Below, piece after piece: positions 9,390-20,717 of a DNA stretch of 64,000 nt. The notes beneath the pieces were generated by a model. That model was not told the DNA's origin and searched no databases. It saw nothing but the letters and a program-made list of their open reading frames with translations. The stretch lies in assembly GCA_016748015.1 (NCBI GenBank), contig JAAOMT010000523.1, forward strand, positions 186,001 through 250,000, read 5' to 3'. The stretch's first letter is position 1; the number at the start of each line of letters is the position of its first letter. The DNA comes from Geosiphon pyriformis (taxonomy: Eukaryota; Glomeromycota; Glomeromycetes; Archaeosporales; Geosiphonaceae). The position numbers and the translations under genes are program-made.

Positions 9390-9941
9390 TTAGCAGACAT
9401 CTTCTTGGGTGGCTCCATTGATCAATGCTATTGCTAGGTCAAAAATTATTTTAGTATCATGAGGGTAATGGTAAAGTTTATTGAGAGTACTGTTGTATGC
9501 TGCATCAAATGGTGTTCCTCTTCTGACTTTTTTCGAAATTAATAGAGCATATTGACAAATCTGATCACATACTCCTCTTCTTATTGCTACATTAATCCAA
9601 TTGCATTCTTCTGGTAGTTTTTTTCCACAAGTAAGGCAAGGAGTTTTGTCCCATTTTCCACTTCTCTTTGGGGATTCAAATTGTTTTCTATGGCATGCCT
9701 TATAGAAGTAGCAGGTGCAAGTTTCATATTCCTTTTTTGGAGAAATACAGGCTCTCATAGATGAAAGCTTCTTTTTGCAATTTTTGCATTTTAGTGGAAT
9801 GTATGGTGGTTCTTTTTGTGGTTCTAGTGTGGAATATCTAACTTTCTTCCATCCTCTTGATTCTTCAAAAATCTCTTGTTCTGTTTCCTCAGCCCAATTG
9901 GATGGTGATCTAAAAGCCATGTAGGTTTCAGTAAGTGGCAT
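9390..9941 (-). pseudogene. Cysteine-rich domain between protease and dUTPase (element B)
   Basis: 183-codon open stretch on the minus strand. The cysteine pattern is C-x2-C (CKNCKKKL), CTC, C (KACH), C-x2-C (CLTCGKKL), C, C (GVCDQIC), then a helical C-terminus rich in hydrophobic residues. The pattern suggests one or two structural zinc sites. Elements 2 (about 31060-31480) and 3 (about 57040-57470) have the same order, including CLACGE. A second, shorter Cys cluster (CKECVMPCDD) lies between this and the dUTPase near 9220-9250. I know no named family for it. Confidence 0.6.
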
Positions 9942-10079
9942 TTTCTTCTCTTTTTTAAATTCAAATACTGGAGCTTTTTCTGATTATTTGTTAAAGGTAC
10001 CACAGGTTGCAGATACTATGGTATATTGTCCTTGGTATAAGATTTTAAGTTTTTGAGTTTCCCAGTTCAGGTTTGTATT

Positions 10080-10400
10080 GGCCTTAAGAAGCCAATCATT
10101 TCTGACTAGAGCTTAGTATTGGGGTGCATCCATAATAAGAACTTTAACTGGAATGATGATTCCATCAATTGTAAAAAAGAAATCATCAATTTCTCCTACT
10201 AGAGTCTTCTTCATATCATCAGCTGTGACAATAACTGTTTGAGCTAGTCTGTCTATATTTTGTTTGAGTTGTTGCATCAGCTGGTAAGTGATGATACTTT
10301 CAGCCAATCCACTATCTGAGATTAAATGAATGGGGTTTTCTTCCACTGTAGCTTCTGTGTACATAGCAGTAATTGCTTTCTGTTCATTGACTGCTGCATT
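10080..10400 (-). pseudogene. Aspartic protease of element B
   Basis: Retropepsin-like protease that would mature Gag-Pol. On the minus strand: AMYTEATVEENPIHLISDSG, with the DSG active site near 10305-10325, then SIITYQLMQQL and a second strand set ending PVKVLIMDAPQY-stop-ALVRNDWL. The DSG triad is intact; the stop at 10110-10112 is Q to stop. Confidence 0.8.
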
Positions 10401-10429
10401 ATTAAGCAGAAATGGTGATTTATTTGCTT

Positions 10430-12203
10430 CAAATTCAAATGGAAATATATCTGACAGATTGGCATTTTGGGCAATTTGAGCTGGTGGAATGGTGTGGTTG
10501 GAAGGGTTTGATCTTGGTGCTGCAACTTCACCTTCAGAAAGTGCAGTTTGTTGAAAATCCGATTCCTCTGGTATTGTAAGATAACTGGGTTGAGTGTGAT
10601 AGTGATTGGGTTTTTGCTGACCAGAATTTCGGGGAACCAACTGGTTATTTGGATTGATTCTGTTGTTGTTACTCTGCAATTGATTTTGGGATGTGAATTG
10701 GTTATGTTGAACCAATCTTTTTGCTGATACTTGATATTGTTGAGTGGGTGGTGTTTAATATGGCTGAATTGGTAAAGGTTGCTGATATTGTTGCTGTATT
10801 GGTTGTGGAGCTGGTAGATAGTAACTGTTTTGATTTTGTGGTCTTGGTGAATAATAGGTTGGTGGTAGAGATTGGTAATAAGATTGTTGTGGTAAAGAGT
10901 AATATTAATTACTCCTGTTTTGTTGGTCTCTTTGTAATTTCCTACAATCTCATTTCCAGTATCCTGGAATTCTACAATAATAACAATTTTGAGGTTGGTT
11001 GTTGGATGGTGATCCAAAATTGTTTTGGTTGCATCATTGTGGGAGTTGATATCTTTGTGGTTGTTGTTGCTGTTGTTGTTGGTTTGTGAAGTAGCTTTCA
11101 ACCTTTTTTGTGAGTTGGTCTATTTTCTCTTCAGCTGCTGAGCTGGTTTCTCCAATTGTAAGATTTACAAGCTTGGTGTGATTTGCTTCTTCTATTGCCA
11201 TTTTATAGCTCTTTACATATTTAATAGCAGTTGCTAAGTCTGCTGGAGCATGTGAACAGACTTTTTTAATTAGTTTGTCTTTTAACCCTGCTATAAACTA
11301 ATCCAGAATTTGAGCATCAGAATAGTAGTCATTGGTTTCCAATTGTCGGATTTGTCTGAGAAGTTTGTTAAATCTTCCAAAATAGGTCATAACAGTTTCA
11401 GATGTTTCTTGTTTGATATTGCAAAAGCGGTTTCTGAGAGTGATAGAGGTATTGTTGTTGGTGAATTGTTGTAGAAAAGCATCTTTGAATGCTTGCCAGT
11501 TTTTAAATGGTTTTTCTAAATTTTCAAACCATTTTCCTGTTGTTTCTTAGAAAAAGTAGGGAATTGTTTTAAGCATTTTTGCTGCAATCCAACTATTTAC
11601 ATCTCCTGCTTTTTGAACTTTGTTGAGCCATTCTTGAGGACTGGTATCATTATCTTCACCTGTGAATTTTGGAATCTTTGCAATATAAGCAGTTGCTATT
11701 TTCTCTTCATTTTCTGTGGTTTTTTTTTGTTCTGATTCAGTTTCTTCACTTTCCAAATTTTCTGAATGATCACTTTCGTTTTCCTGCAAGTATTCAATAA
11801 TATTGGTGCTTGTTGATATAGGTTCCTGCTGTTGAGTAGAATTTCTAGGTGACTGAAAATCTTCTGGTCTGGAGAAACGGTTAAGTGGTGAATTTGGTGT
11901 TTGTGGTCGAGCAAGTGAAATTGAAAATGGTGTGATAAAAAGTGGTAATTTGATACTGGTTCCTTGTTCAGATGTTTGCAAGTGTTTGGCAGTTGTCTTT
12001 GGTAGTATTGGAGTGTTTGGAGCAGTTTTTGAGTGTTGTTTCACTTTTTGTTTGCCTTTGTTGCCTGTTTCTGTTTTTAATTCAAAGTCAAAAGAGTATT
12101 TAGACTGTACTGGGTATTTTTCTTCACAATACTTGATAATGTTGTAATTGAGTTCTTGAAAGTAGGTGGCAAGTGTTTTACTGTTAAGGTCTTCAGTTCT
12201 CAA
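10430..12203 (-). pseudogene. Gag of element B
   Basis: Starts at Met 12203 (MRTEDLNSKTLATYF). A disordered Ser/Glu-rich region precedes the retrotransposon-gag core (IPKFTGEDND ... EWLNKVQKAG ... IPYFF, about 11547-11690), which continues after a stop to about 11180. The nucleocapsid knuckle at 10934-10985 reads CYYCRIPGYWK-stop-DC: the zinc His is Tyr (C-to-T) and a Trp/Arg codon is a stop. A Gln/Pro/Tyr-rich tail runs to the protease. Antisense and out-of-frame ORFs over 10322-11101 are shadows. Confidence 0.82.
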
Positions 12204-12288
12204 TTGTGAATAGTGTACTAGATTATTGTAGAGGTTGCTTCTTACTTCTGAAATGTTGTAATTTCTAAGAAGATAATTGTTGATATAG

Positions 12289-13136
12289 TGTTATTCATAG
12301 AATAGAGGAAGTATATTATTATTAGCAAGTAAAGATTAGCCAATCAGAAATAGACATAATAAATGTGGAATTCCAGAATTACTCTCAGAGGAATTGCAGA
12401 ATTCCAGGAATTGCAGAATTCCTGTTGCAAGGAATTGAAGAATTGAGGAATCTCAAATATGTATATATAGCAGTAGCATTAGAAGCAAAAAAGACAGAAT
12501 TAACACCAAGAATCCTTAGCTTAGTTACCACAATCCTCAAATAAATAATTATTCACTATATCAAATTCATTCTTCACTATCAACACTTTATGTTAATAAT
12601 AACTGATACTTAACTATACTGGAACAATAGCTCTTGATTACAGCTATTGATGAGATACTAACTTGCAAATTGTCTTGGCTTATTTCTTATTTTTTCTTTT
12701 ATCTTTTCTTTATTTTCTTTGTTGTCTACTAACTTGATTAAAAAATTTACTCTTGGAAAACTTACGGAGAAATAAAACTTACTTAAAAAATACTTATTCT
12801 TGGAGAACTTACAGAGGAATAAACTTGCTTAAACAATACTTACTCTTGGAGGACTTATGGAAAAACTGACATCAGGAAACAGCACTGGTATACACTTATG
12901 AAAGATATCGTACCAGAAAAATCATCAACCATCAAGCTGAGCAAGCAATCGATAAAACTATGGTTTCAGAAAACTACTGATAAACTGTTACCATTGAATT
13001 TCTGTCCATTATACAAAGAACTCGATTGAAAAACCTTCAGACAAAATACCTTTAGATTATTATCATCATCCATTGCTTTGTGCACCAAGTTACGGATTTG
13101 TTATTTACTTGACACCCCAAAGAATCACCTGTAATA
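12289..13136 (+). repeat. Solo LTR, subfamily A1, nested in element B leader
   Basis: 848 bp starting TGTTATTC and ending CCTGTAATA (GTAACA with one C-to-T). It matches the LTR at 1762-2626 in U3 (GCCAATCAG, GGAATTCC repeats), the TATA region, AATAAA and both hairpins. No coding region adjoins it. Flanks ATAG (12285-12288) and ATGG (13137-13140) could be a 4-bp target duplication with one G-to-A. Confidence 0.85.
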
Positions 13137-13300
13137 ATGGTTTTCAATGTATTAGTAGAGTGTTTTTTCAACAATTTCAATTCCATCTGGGATGTTGAAT
13201 CTCTGCTTGCAATGAGTGTAAATTGACTAATAATACTTTAGAGTTGCTGTGTCTGGTGTGGTTGCCACTTTGAAATTGTTATTGCTGTGTTATTTCCGTG

Positions 13301-13313
13301 AAAGAGCACCAAA
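13301..13313 (-). other. Primer-binding site candidate of element B
   Basis: Minus-strand TTTGGTGCTCTTT follows the 5' LTR end GTAACA. Element 3 has TTTGGTGCTCTC at the same place (53009-53020). TGGTGCTCT would pair with a tRNA 3' end ...AGAGCACCA. I cannot name the tRNA. Confidence 0.6.
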
Positions 13314-14321
13314 TGTTACTGGAGATTTTTGGTCTCTTTTTTTGAATGTTGTAAATGTTGATTTGCTGTGAATTCATGTTTTTTAGAAGTAGTTAAACCT
13401 CTAATAACTGAATTTATCTTCAAATTATTTCCTATAATTTGAACTGCTGGGCTTATAAATGAAATGGCCAATTTTATGCCAGTTATTTTGTATAGTTACA
13501 TTGTAGTAAATGCCAACTTTTTTTCAGGAATTGCTCATCTGGAAGCTTACTAAAATGTGTAGTTACTTTGCTGTGAAAGTCAACCCTTTTACAGAAATTT
13601 TGTCTATAGGCTACCCTAATGATTACAGTAAGAAAATAAAAGAAAATAAAAGAAATGTAAAAAAAATTGAATTCTGTCAAGGGAAACGTTTTCTATTTAG
13701 GCCTGAAGTCACTAACAGTTTACTGAAATTGGTAGCTAATTAATTTCAAAACATTAGTTGAGTTTTGGGAATTTTCCAAGTGCAATAATTAAAAAATTTG
13801 GTTTTTCGAATTATTTGATATTTATTTCTTTTGTGTGTATAGGAATAATTCTAGTGATAAAATCTAAAGTAAGATACATTTTCTTGAAAAGAAAAGCTTT
13901 TTTTTTATATAACTTGTTGTAGTACTAGTCTATGAACTTGCACTTTTTTTTTTTGCTCAAATTTCAGTGAACTAAAGATACATTTTGATGAACTACAAGT
14001 TATTTCACTGAACTATTGATTAATTTGGATGAACTATTCATAATTTCGGCGAATTTCTATAAATTTTGGCGAATTTCATATAAATTTTGGCGAATTTTTG
14101 TAAATTTTGGTGAATTTTAGAATATTACAAAGTTCAGAGTATTGTGTAATTTGATCATCTTACTTTCTGTTGTACTAATTGGATTATTAATTGAATCGTG
14201 ATATGTGATAAATTGATTAAATAATAAGTGATAATTTGGATTGATATTAACATATTAATTACTAATAGAAATTATATGGATAATTTTATGCTAATTAATA
14301 GCTAAAATTCTACTGGTAACA
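13314..14321 (-). repeat. 5' LTR of element B
   Basis: 1008 bp, TGTTAC...GTAACA in plus-strand view, collinear with 3365-4373; differences are mostly transitions. It abuts the LINE codon series ALEKNQEF at 14322. Confidence 0.9.
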
Positions 14322-17175
14322 ATGCTTTGGAAAAAAACCAAGAGTTCTGACTAGTTCTACAGGACATGTAGAAAGCATATAATTTGGTTGGCTGGAAACA
14401 TCTCAAAAATAGTTTGATCAGAATTAAGATGTGTAGCAAATTCATTCGTTTTTTTGGCAATATTCACAATAATCATACCAACCAGGTTATGACAGATTTC
14501 GGTTTGATGGATGGTTATCATGTACATGATGGCCTGGATCAGGAAGAAGTTTTCTCCCTCCTTTTGTGGCAAATATTTTATGATTCTTTGTTGTGTAAAG
14601 TCAAGTATCAGAAAAGTGTATATGGATATATGGGCTGGACATTTTTTCTTTTTTGCTGCTGGCACCTTCGTGAATGATACAATTTGGGTTGGTAGCAGTC
14701 AAAGTGCTACTCAACATATTCTCAATATTGCCAGTAAGTTTTTTCAGATCAATGATATCTTAATTAACAATAACAAAACAGTGGCAATTCCTATCAACAG
14801 CAGGGTCAACAATCCTTCTCTTTCTATCAGTGGTCTACCTATTTCAATCACAAAAAAGAGGAGTCTCATAGATACTTGGATATTTTTCTTTCAACTGAGA
14901 GCCTTTCTAAACCTAGTTTGATGAGAGCGCATTCAAATGTTTGTTTTTTCACTAATTTGGTATTGAAAAAAGCTGTCTCAGATAAACAGTTTTTGTATTT
15001 GGTTTTGGTGGTTCTCCATCCTATTGTAAACTATAGAACACAGTTTAGCTTTGTTTCTGTTGGTGTGTGCAACAAATGGGATGCTTTGATTCACAAGGAC
15101 TTGAAGCTAAAATCTGGTCTTCTATGGGACTTTCCTAGTGATACAATTCATTACCCCTTCTTTTATGGTTTAAAATCTTTTTCACAGTGTTAATTTGAAG
15201 GTAAGATTGCTTCACTTATTAGTTTTGCAAACTCTGATGGGATTTTGGGACACTTGTTTAGTTACAGGTCTTATGACTTATAGATTCTGTGTTAGTGACT
15301 TGTCCATCTATTGGTTTCCTCTGCTCATATTCATGTCAATGTTTCCAATAATTTCTTAGCTGGTATGGTTCACATTTTTTTTGACTGCAAGTTGTCTTTG
15401 GATGGCTCTTTGGCCAGCTCTTTCTGGTTTCATAGTGGAGTACCTATGTCTGTTGTTCTTGGTGAGTCTTTGTTTTGCAAGTTTTTATCTTCTCTCTGGT
15501 GTTATGGTGTCGTCTTTGTGGACCAGCTTTGTAATTGTTATGGTAGTGTTTTTAGCTGACACACCTTTAAGCAGTTGAAGAGACTGGACTCTTGTGGTCC
15601 AGTTTCTGAGTGGTTCAAACTTTTTATTGTATTTCTTGTGGCTTCTTGTTCTTTTTCTTCGACATTGGCTGGTGTTGGCCCTCTGAACATTTATTGTTCT
15701 GATGATTTTGTATCTGTCTGTGATCGTTTTTTCCAGGTTGGTGCTGATAGCTTGTCTGTGTACATGGATGGTTTATTGAAAAATTTGGACATGATTAATT
15801 GTAGAGCTAGAGCTGCTGCCTTTTTTGAGAACATTAATTTGGGTTTGGATGTCAGTGTTCAGGGCTTAGTGTTATCCACTTTGATAGAACTGTAGGCTAT
15901 AGTGTTGGCTCTAGAGTGCATGCCTACAGCTTGTTCTGTTTATCTGTTTTCAGATAGTCAGACAGCTTTGGATGCTTGCAGATCGAAGTCTGACTTAAGA
16001 TGTCCTGATTTTTACAATCAGTGTTGGGTCAAGTGCCGGCATATTAGGAATGTTATTTGTAGTAAGAATTTGAGAGTTAAATGGCACAAAGTTAAGGGCC
16101 ACTCTGGTATTTCAGAGAATGATTATGCCAATAGCCTCACTAATGCTGCATCTCTCTCCGGTTGGTATCTTCCTTCTCATATTAGTGAACATTTTTTGTT
16201 GGCGGATGGTGGTGTTGTTTCTGGTAATTCTAAGCATTTTGTTCATGATGTTTTTCATACTGTTTGTTGTGTGTATTGGGAGGTCGGTTCTGGTTCTGGA
16301 TTTCTAGATGGTGATTTGCATTCAGATGTTGATTGGCTTTGTTCTTTTGGGGTTTGGCACCCTAATTTGCATATGGCCACTGGTTTTACTAGCAGGCTGA
16401 CTGCTGATACTCGAACTTACTTCATGAAGGCTTTGCACTGTCAGCTTTCTGTGGCTGTTCAGAAGCACATTTACAATAAATATTACTCTAGTGTTCTGTG
16501 TCTGTATTGTGGTGAGGTGGAGGTATCTGATCATGTGTTTTCTTGTGTAATTAATAATTCAGGTCATTGTCAGGTCTTGGAATCTTGTATGTCTTCTTAG
16601 AGAGTACTTTCTGGTTTCTCTCTTCCTTCTTTGGATGTATTGCAGCTGTTGTCAACTTGTGCTTTAGACTTTTCAGTTTCTTCAGCTCTTTTCAAGAGTT
16701 TTGTTTTTAATGGATGGCTTTAGAAGATCATTTTCATCTTCCATGATCCAAAAATTGCTGGTGTTAAAATTTTTGATTTTGTGCAATCTATTTGTCTTGC
16801 TTTCAGGAATAACATTTGATTGGTCTGTGCTAAGCATTACACATTTATGGAAAAAAATGGCCTGATTCCTATAGATAACTTGATTTCCATCTTGGTTTCT
16901 GGTTTGGTTTCTGGGTTTTTGACTGGTATAATTAAATTGCTTGGTATTGCTGAAGCTTTTGGTGTCTGTTTTGGCTTTCACAAGTCTTGTTCGTTTTTTT
17001 CAGGTATTGGTGACCTGGTTTCTGTCAATATAAGTGCATAGTGTTGTCCTGACTGGTTCAAGTGACTGGTCACATGTAGAAAATGCATGATTCACACTTA
17101 GTTTAGATTATTTTCTTAATGTATAGTTCTAAATGGTGTTTAGACTTCATTCATTAAATCAATAAAAAAAAAAAA
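14322..17175 (+). mobile_element. LINE copy 1, segment b: rest of RT, RNase H, C-terminal CCHC, 3' UTR
   Basis: Continues the ORF2 interrupted at 3364. RT reads IKMCSKFIRFFGNIHN, DGLDQEEVFSLLLWQIFYD and, at 14668-14679, FVND in place of FVDD: the catalytic Asp became Asn. RNase H (about 15750-16190) shows SVYMDG, TLIEL, FSDSQTALDA and HSGISENDYAN. A terminal zinc motif follows (CLYCGEVEVSDHVFSC near 16498-16545). The ORF ends at TAG 17039-17041; a short 3' UTR ends in an A-rich tail at 17163-17175. Several stops and frameshifts make it a pseudogene. The APE endonuclease (seen in copy 2) plus RNase H point to an I/Tad-like LINE. Confidence 0.9.
17041..17162 (+). other. LINE 3' UTR
   Basis: Contains CTGACTGGTTCAAGTGACTG and GGTCACATG, then TTCACACTTAGTTTAGATTA. 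Useful as a tag: decayed versions recur at 18085-18143 (minus), 41338-41405 (plus), 43738-43810 (plus) and 52059-52187 (minus). Confidence 0.75.
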
Positions 17176-20100
17176 TTAATTACCAAAAATTAAATTAAAA
17201 AAAAAACAACAGTTTACAAAAATGCTTTTTTTATATAATATAAACATAGATATTTATTAACTATTAAAAAACACTTTTTTTGGTTTTAAGTAAAAATCTA
17301 AAATAATATATTAAAAGTTGCTATTATTATATTAAAGTTTTAAAGTTTTTAATAATAAATTAATAATTAAACTACTGTTTTTTTATTGTTATTTAAATAA
17401 TAAAAAAGATTAAAACAATATTATTAATTGAAATTTAAATTATAATTAATGTAAAATTAAACCAAAATAATTATTATAATTAATTAAAAAATCAATTAAA
17501 TTTTAATATTATTAATTATTTTATTAATTATTAATTTTTATTTTGTTAATTTTGTTTTTTTATTATTTAAATTATTATAATTAATATAATATATTTTTTT
17601 TTTATTGATTTTTTAATTTTTTTTAAGCTATTTTTTTCAATATATTTTTGTTATAAAATTAAATACAATAAACATTTTTACTATTAATATAATTAAAAAA
17701 TAAAATAAAATAAACTTGTTTTAATGATAAAAAAATATTATTAAATATGTTTCTAGTAAAATAAATAAAAAAACCAAAAAATTTAGTATTAAAACATTAA
17801 TATTATATTTTTTATTAATAATTTTAGAATAAAAATAATATATTAAATTAAAAATCAAGAAATATTTTAATATTTAATAATAAAATAGTTATTTCTTTAA
17901 TATATAATATTATATTAACAAATTTTTGCTTTTTGTTTAAATTAATAAAAAAATTTTAATAATTAATAATAAAATAGTTTTAAAAATATTATTTAAGTAA
18001 AAAAACAATTTTTTTTATTAATTAATAAGTAAGATCTAAATATAACTTAATATAATATATTAAACTAAATAATTTAAATTAAGTATAAATTATGTATTAT
18101 CTATATGTAACCAGTTACTTAACTAGTTAAAGCAATATTATGGTTTTATATTAATATTAATAATATTATTAATACTTAAAAAAAATAAACAAAACTTATA
18201 TAAGCTAAAACAGATACTAAAATTTTTATTTAAACCAAGTAATTTTATAATATTAATAAAAAACAAAAATAACAAACCAATAACAACAAAAGGCAAAAAA
18301 CTATTACAGAAAATTAAATCACTTTTTTTTAATAAAACTTTATATTTAATATGTATTAGCTAAATTTCTTTATAGTAAGTCATCTTTAAATTATACACAA
18401 AATTCACAATTTTATTAATAATACTCTTAATATTTTTAAATATAACAAAAACTTTTAAATATTAATATTTAAATACTAAGTTTTTATATAAAATAATATA
18501 TAATATAATATCTAATGTAATTATTAAAAGTAATTAAAAAACACAAAATTTAAATTAACAAAAACCAGAAAAAATTTTTCATAATTTAATATAAAAATTC
18601 AATAAACTTTAATAAATAACAAAGTTTATTATACCAAAAAAATAATAATCTAAAAGTTTGATCTTTTTATAATGTAAATACAAAATATTAAGATATTTAT
18701 TATTAAACAAATGCTTGTAAACAATTATAAGTAGATAATAATACAAAAATTTTATAAAATATAGATACAAATTTGTTGTCTTACTACTTATATATCTAAT
18801 TATTATATAAAATTAATTATAAAAAACATAATTAATATATAATAACATAGAATTAATTAATAATAATATAAAATAATATAAAATAACATAAAATATTAAA
18901 TTATAATTAATTATAATAAAATAATTTAAAAAATAATAAAATAATAAGATTTAAAACGTATTTTATAAAACAAAAAATATAAATATACAAATAGTTTTAG
19001 TTTAAAAAAACCAAAAAAAAATACAAAAATAATTTAATATTATAAAAATTTATTATTAAAAAACAATAATAAATTCTATTAATTATAATTAAATAGTGTA
19101 AATTAAATTGAATATAATTAAAAGCAATTATAATAACTTAACTAAATATTAACTATTAAAATTATTATTATTATTATTATTATTATTATAAGTATTTAAA
19201 ATGTCTTACTATTTTTGTTTTTTATAAAAAAACTTTTTATAAATATATTATTTAAAAAATTATTAAAAATTATTTAATATATTAAAAACTAATATTATAT
19301 AATTAAATATTTATAACAATATTTTATTAAAAATTTGAATAAGTTTATTAATGTAGTTTAATAAAAAACAAATATGTTTTTAGTATTTAAATTTTTCTTT
19401 AAAAATTTTAACTAAATAAAAACAATTTTAGTTTAATATCTTAACAATTATATAATATAATTAATTTTTATATGTATTTAATAATTTTATATAAAAAACT
19501 TTTTAATTTAAGTTATTTTAATATAATATATATTAAATATATTAAAATAAAAACTTTAATTATTTGTTTTTGTGTATTTTAATATTGTTATTTAAAAAAA
19601 AATTTAAAAATAATATTAATAAATAAATAGCTTTGTTAAATTATTTTGTTATTAAATCTTAAATTTTATTAATTTTTAATGATATAATTATAATTAAGAA
19701 GTTTGTTTTTAAAAATTAATATAAAATTTTTTTAAAACTATTTAGTATATTATAGTTTATATATAAAAAAAATTTAATAATAAATAACAATTTTGTTTTA
19801 TAATTTGGTAATTAATAAATTTAAAATCTTTACTTATAAAAAAATATTAATTATAATTTATTAATGTATTTTAATTTAATAATAAATTTTATAAAGTTTT
19901 TAAAATAATTAATGTATTATGTTTAAATATTATATAATATAATCTTAATTGGTTTAATAATTGGTTATATATAAACAAAATATAAATTATATTTATTTTA
20001 TTTGCTGTATTATAATAAATAATAATTAAACTATATTTATAAGCTTTTAAATTATTGTTAATATTTATTTTTACAAATTTTGGTTTAAATTTAAAATAAT

Positions 20101-20270
20101 TAATTAATTAAAAAACTTTTATTTTATAAATTTGTTAATCTGTTTTTGTTTAAAATATAATATTTTTATAAATTAAATATATATATATGTATATTAATGT
20201 TAAATATTTTAAAATAATTTGTATTTTTAATTTTGCAAATATTTGTTTTAAGTTAAACATTTCAATTATT
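17176..20270. other. AT desert 1
   Basis: About 3.1 kb made almost wholly of A and T, with no ORF of note, no visible gene and a TTA/ATT microsatellite at 19163-19191. Inside it 18085-18143 aligns base for base with the LINE 3' end on the minus strand, differing mainly by C-to-T changes. I infer that at least this part is decayed transposon sequence. Confidence 0.85.
18085..18143 (-). mobile_element. LINE 3'-end relic inside AT desert 1
   Basis: Reverse complement reads CATAATATTGCTTTAACTAG and then TTAAGTAACTGGTTACATAT, collinear without gaps with CATAGTGTTGTCCTGACTGG and TTCAAGTGACTGGTCACATG at 17037 onward. Nearly all mismatches are C-to-T or G-to-A. The rest of that LINE would extend rightward, unrecognisable by eye. 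Confidence 0.7.
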
Positions 20271-20717
20271 GATATGTTAATTAATACATTTTATCTATTA
20301 AATATTATTTTAAGCAGTTCAATAATACAAGTGTATTATTTCTAATGTAAATGTGTAACAAAATGATTTTTAATCATAACAATAATTGTATGTCAATAAT
20401 AAATGATAAATATAATTTAGTTCCATGTAATGATTGATTGCAAAACAATAATACTAATGATTGTATATTTTATTCAATTAACAGCATTTTGAAATCCACC
20501 CGGCTCAGAGTTTGCTATAATTATTCCTGCTAAGGTCTTTCCAAAGAAAATGCATATTTTGGAAAAAATCAAGCATACGAAATTCCCATTCCAACCCAAA
20601 GTAAATTTACACACCATATTTTACCGGTTTCACAAAATATGCAATAAAGAAAATAACAGAACATATCCTAAATTGTACAATAACAAATCCACAAATACAA
20701 ACTATAAAGATAAAGGC
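20271..20717. other. Gene-poor flank downstream of G6PD
   Basis: AT-rich but not desert-like. Holds the G6PD 3' region and no ORF I can support; an open frame at 20550-20930 runs over the G6PD last exon on the other strand and is a shadow. Confidence 0.5.

Larger units (their letters stand above)
3365..14321 (-). mobile_element. Element B: complete nested Ty3/gypsy retrotransposon (minus strand)
   Basis: A pair of LTRs about 1 kb long (3365-4373 and 13314-14321, both TGTTAC...GTAACA) encloses, in minus-strand order, a primer-binding site, gag, protease, a cysteine-rich domain, dUTPase, RT, RNase H, integrase and ORF3. The insertion splits a LINE codon series (VVEDA / ALEKN). Flanking bases ACGC (3361-3364) and ATGC (14322-14325) look like a 4-bp target duplication with one CpG-to-TpG change. 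A solo LTR of another family sits in the leader. Stops, frameshifts and lost catalytic residues show the element is dead. Confidence 0.93.

Noticed and set aside
10322-11101. Long overlapping ORFs on both strands across gag
   Set aside because: They are out-of-frame readings of the Gln/Pro/Tyr-rich gag tail; the gag frame itself is recognisable from its sister copies.
17176-20270. Inserted mitochondrial DNA or centromere as the origin of the AT desert
   Set aside because: No mitochondrial gene or tRNA is visible, no satellite period is seen, and a LINE tail is recognisable inside.
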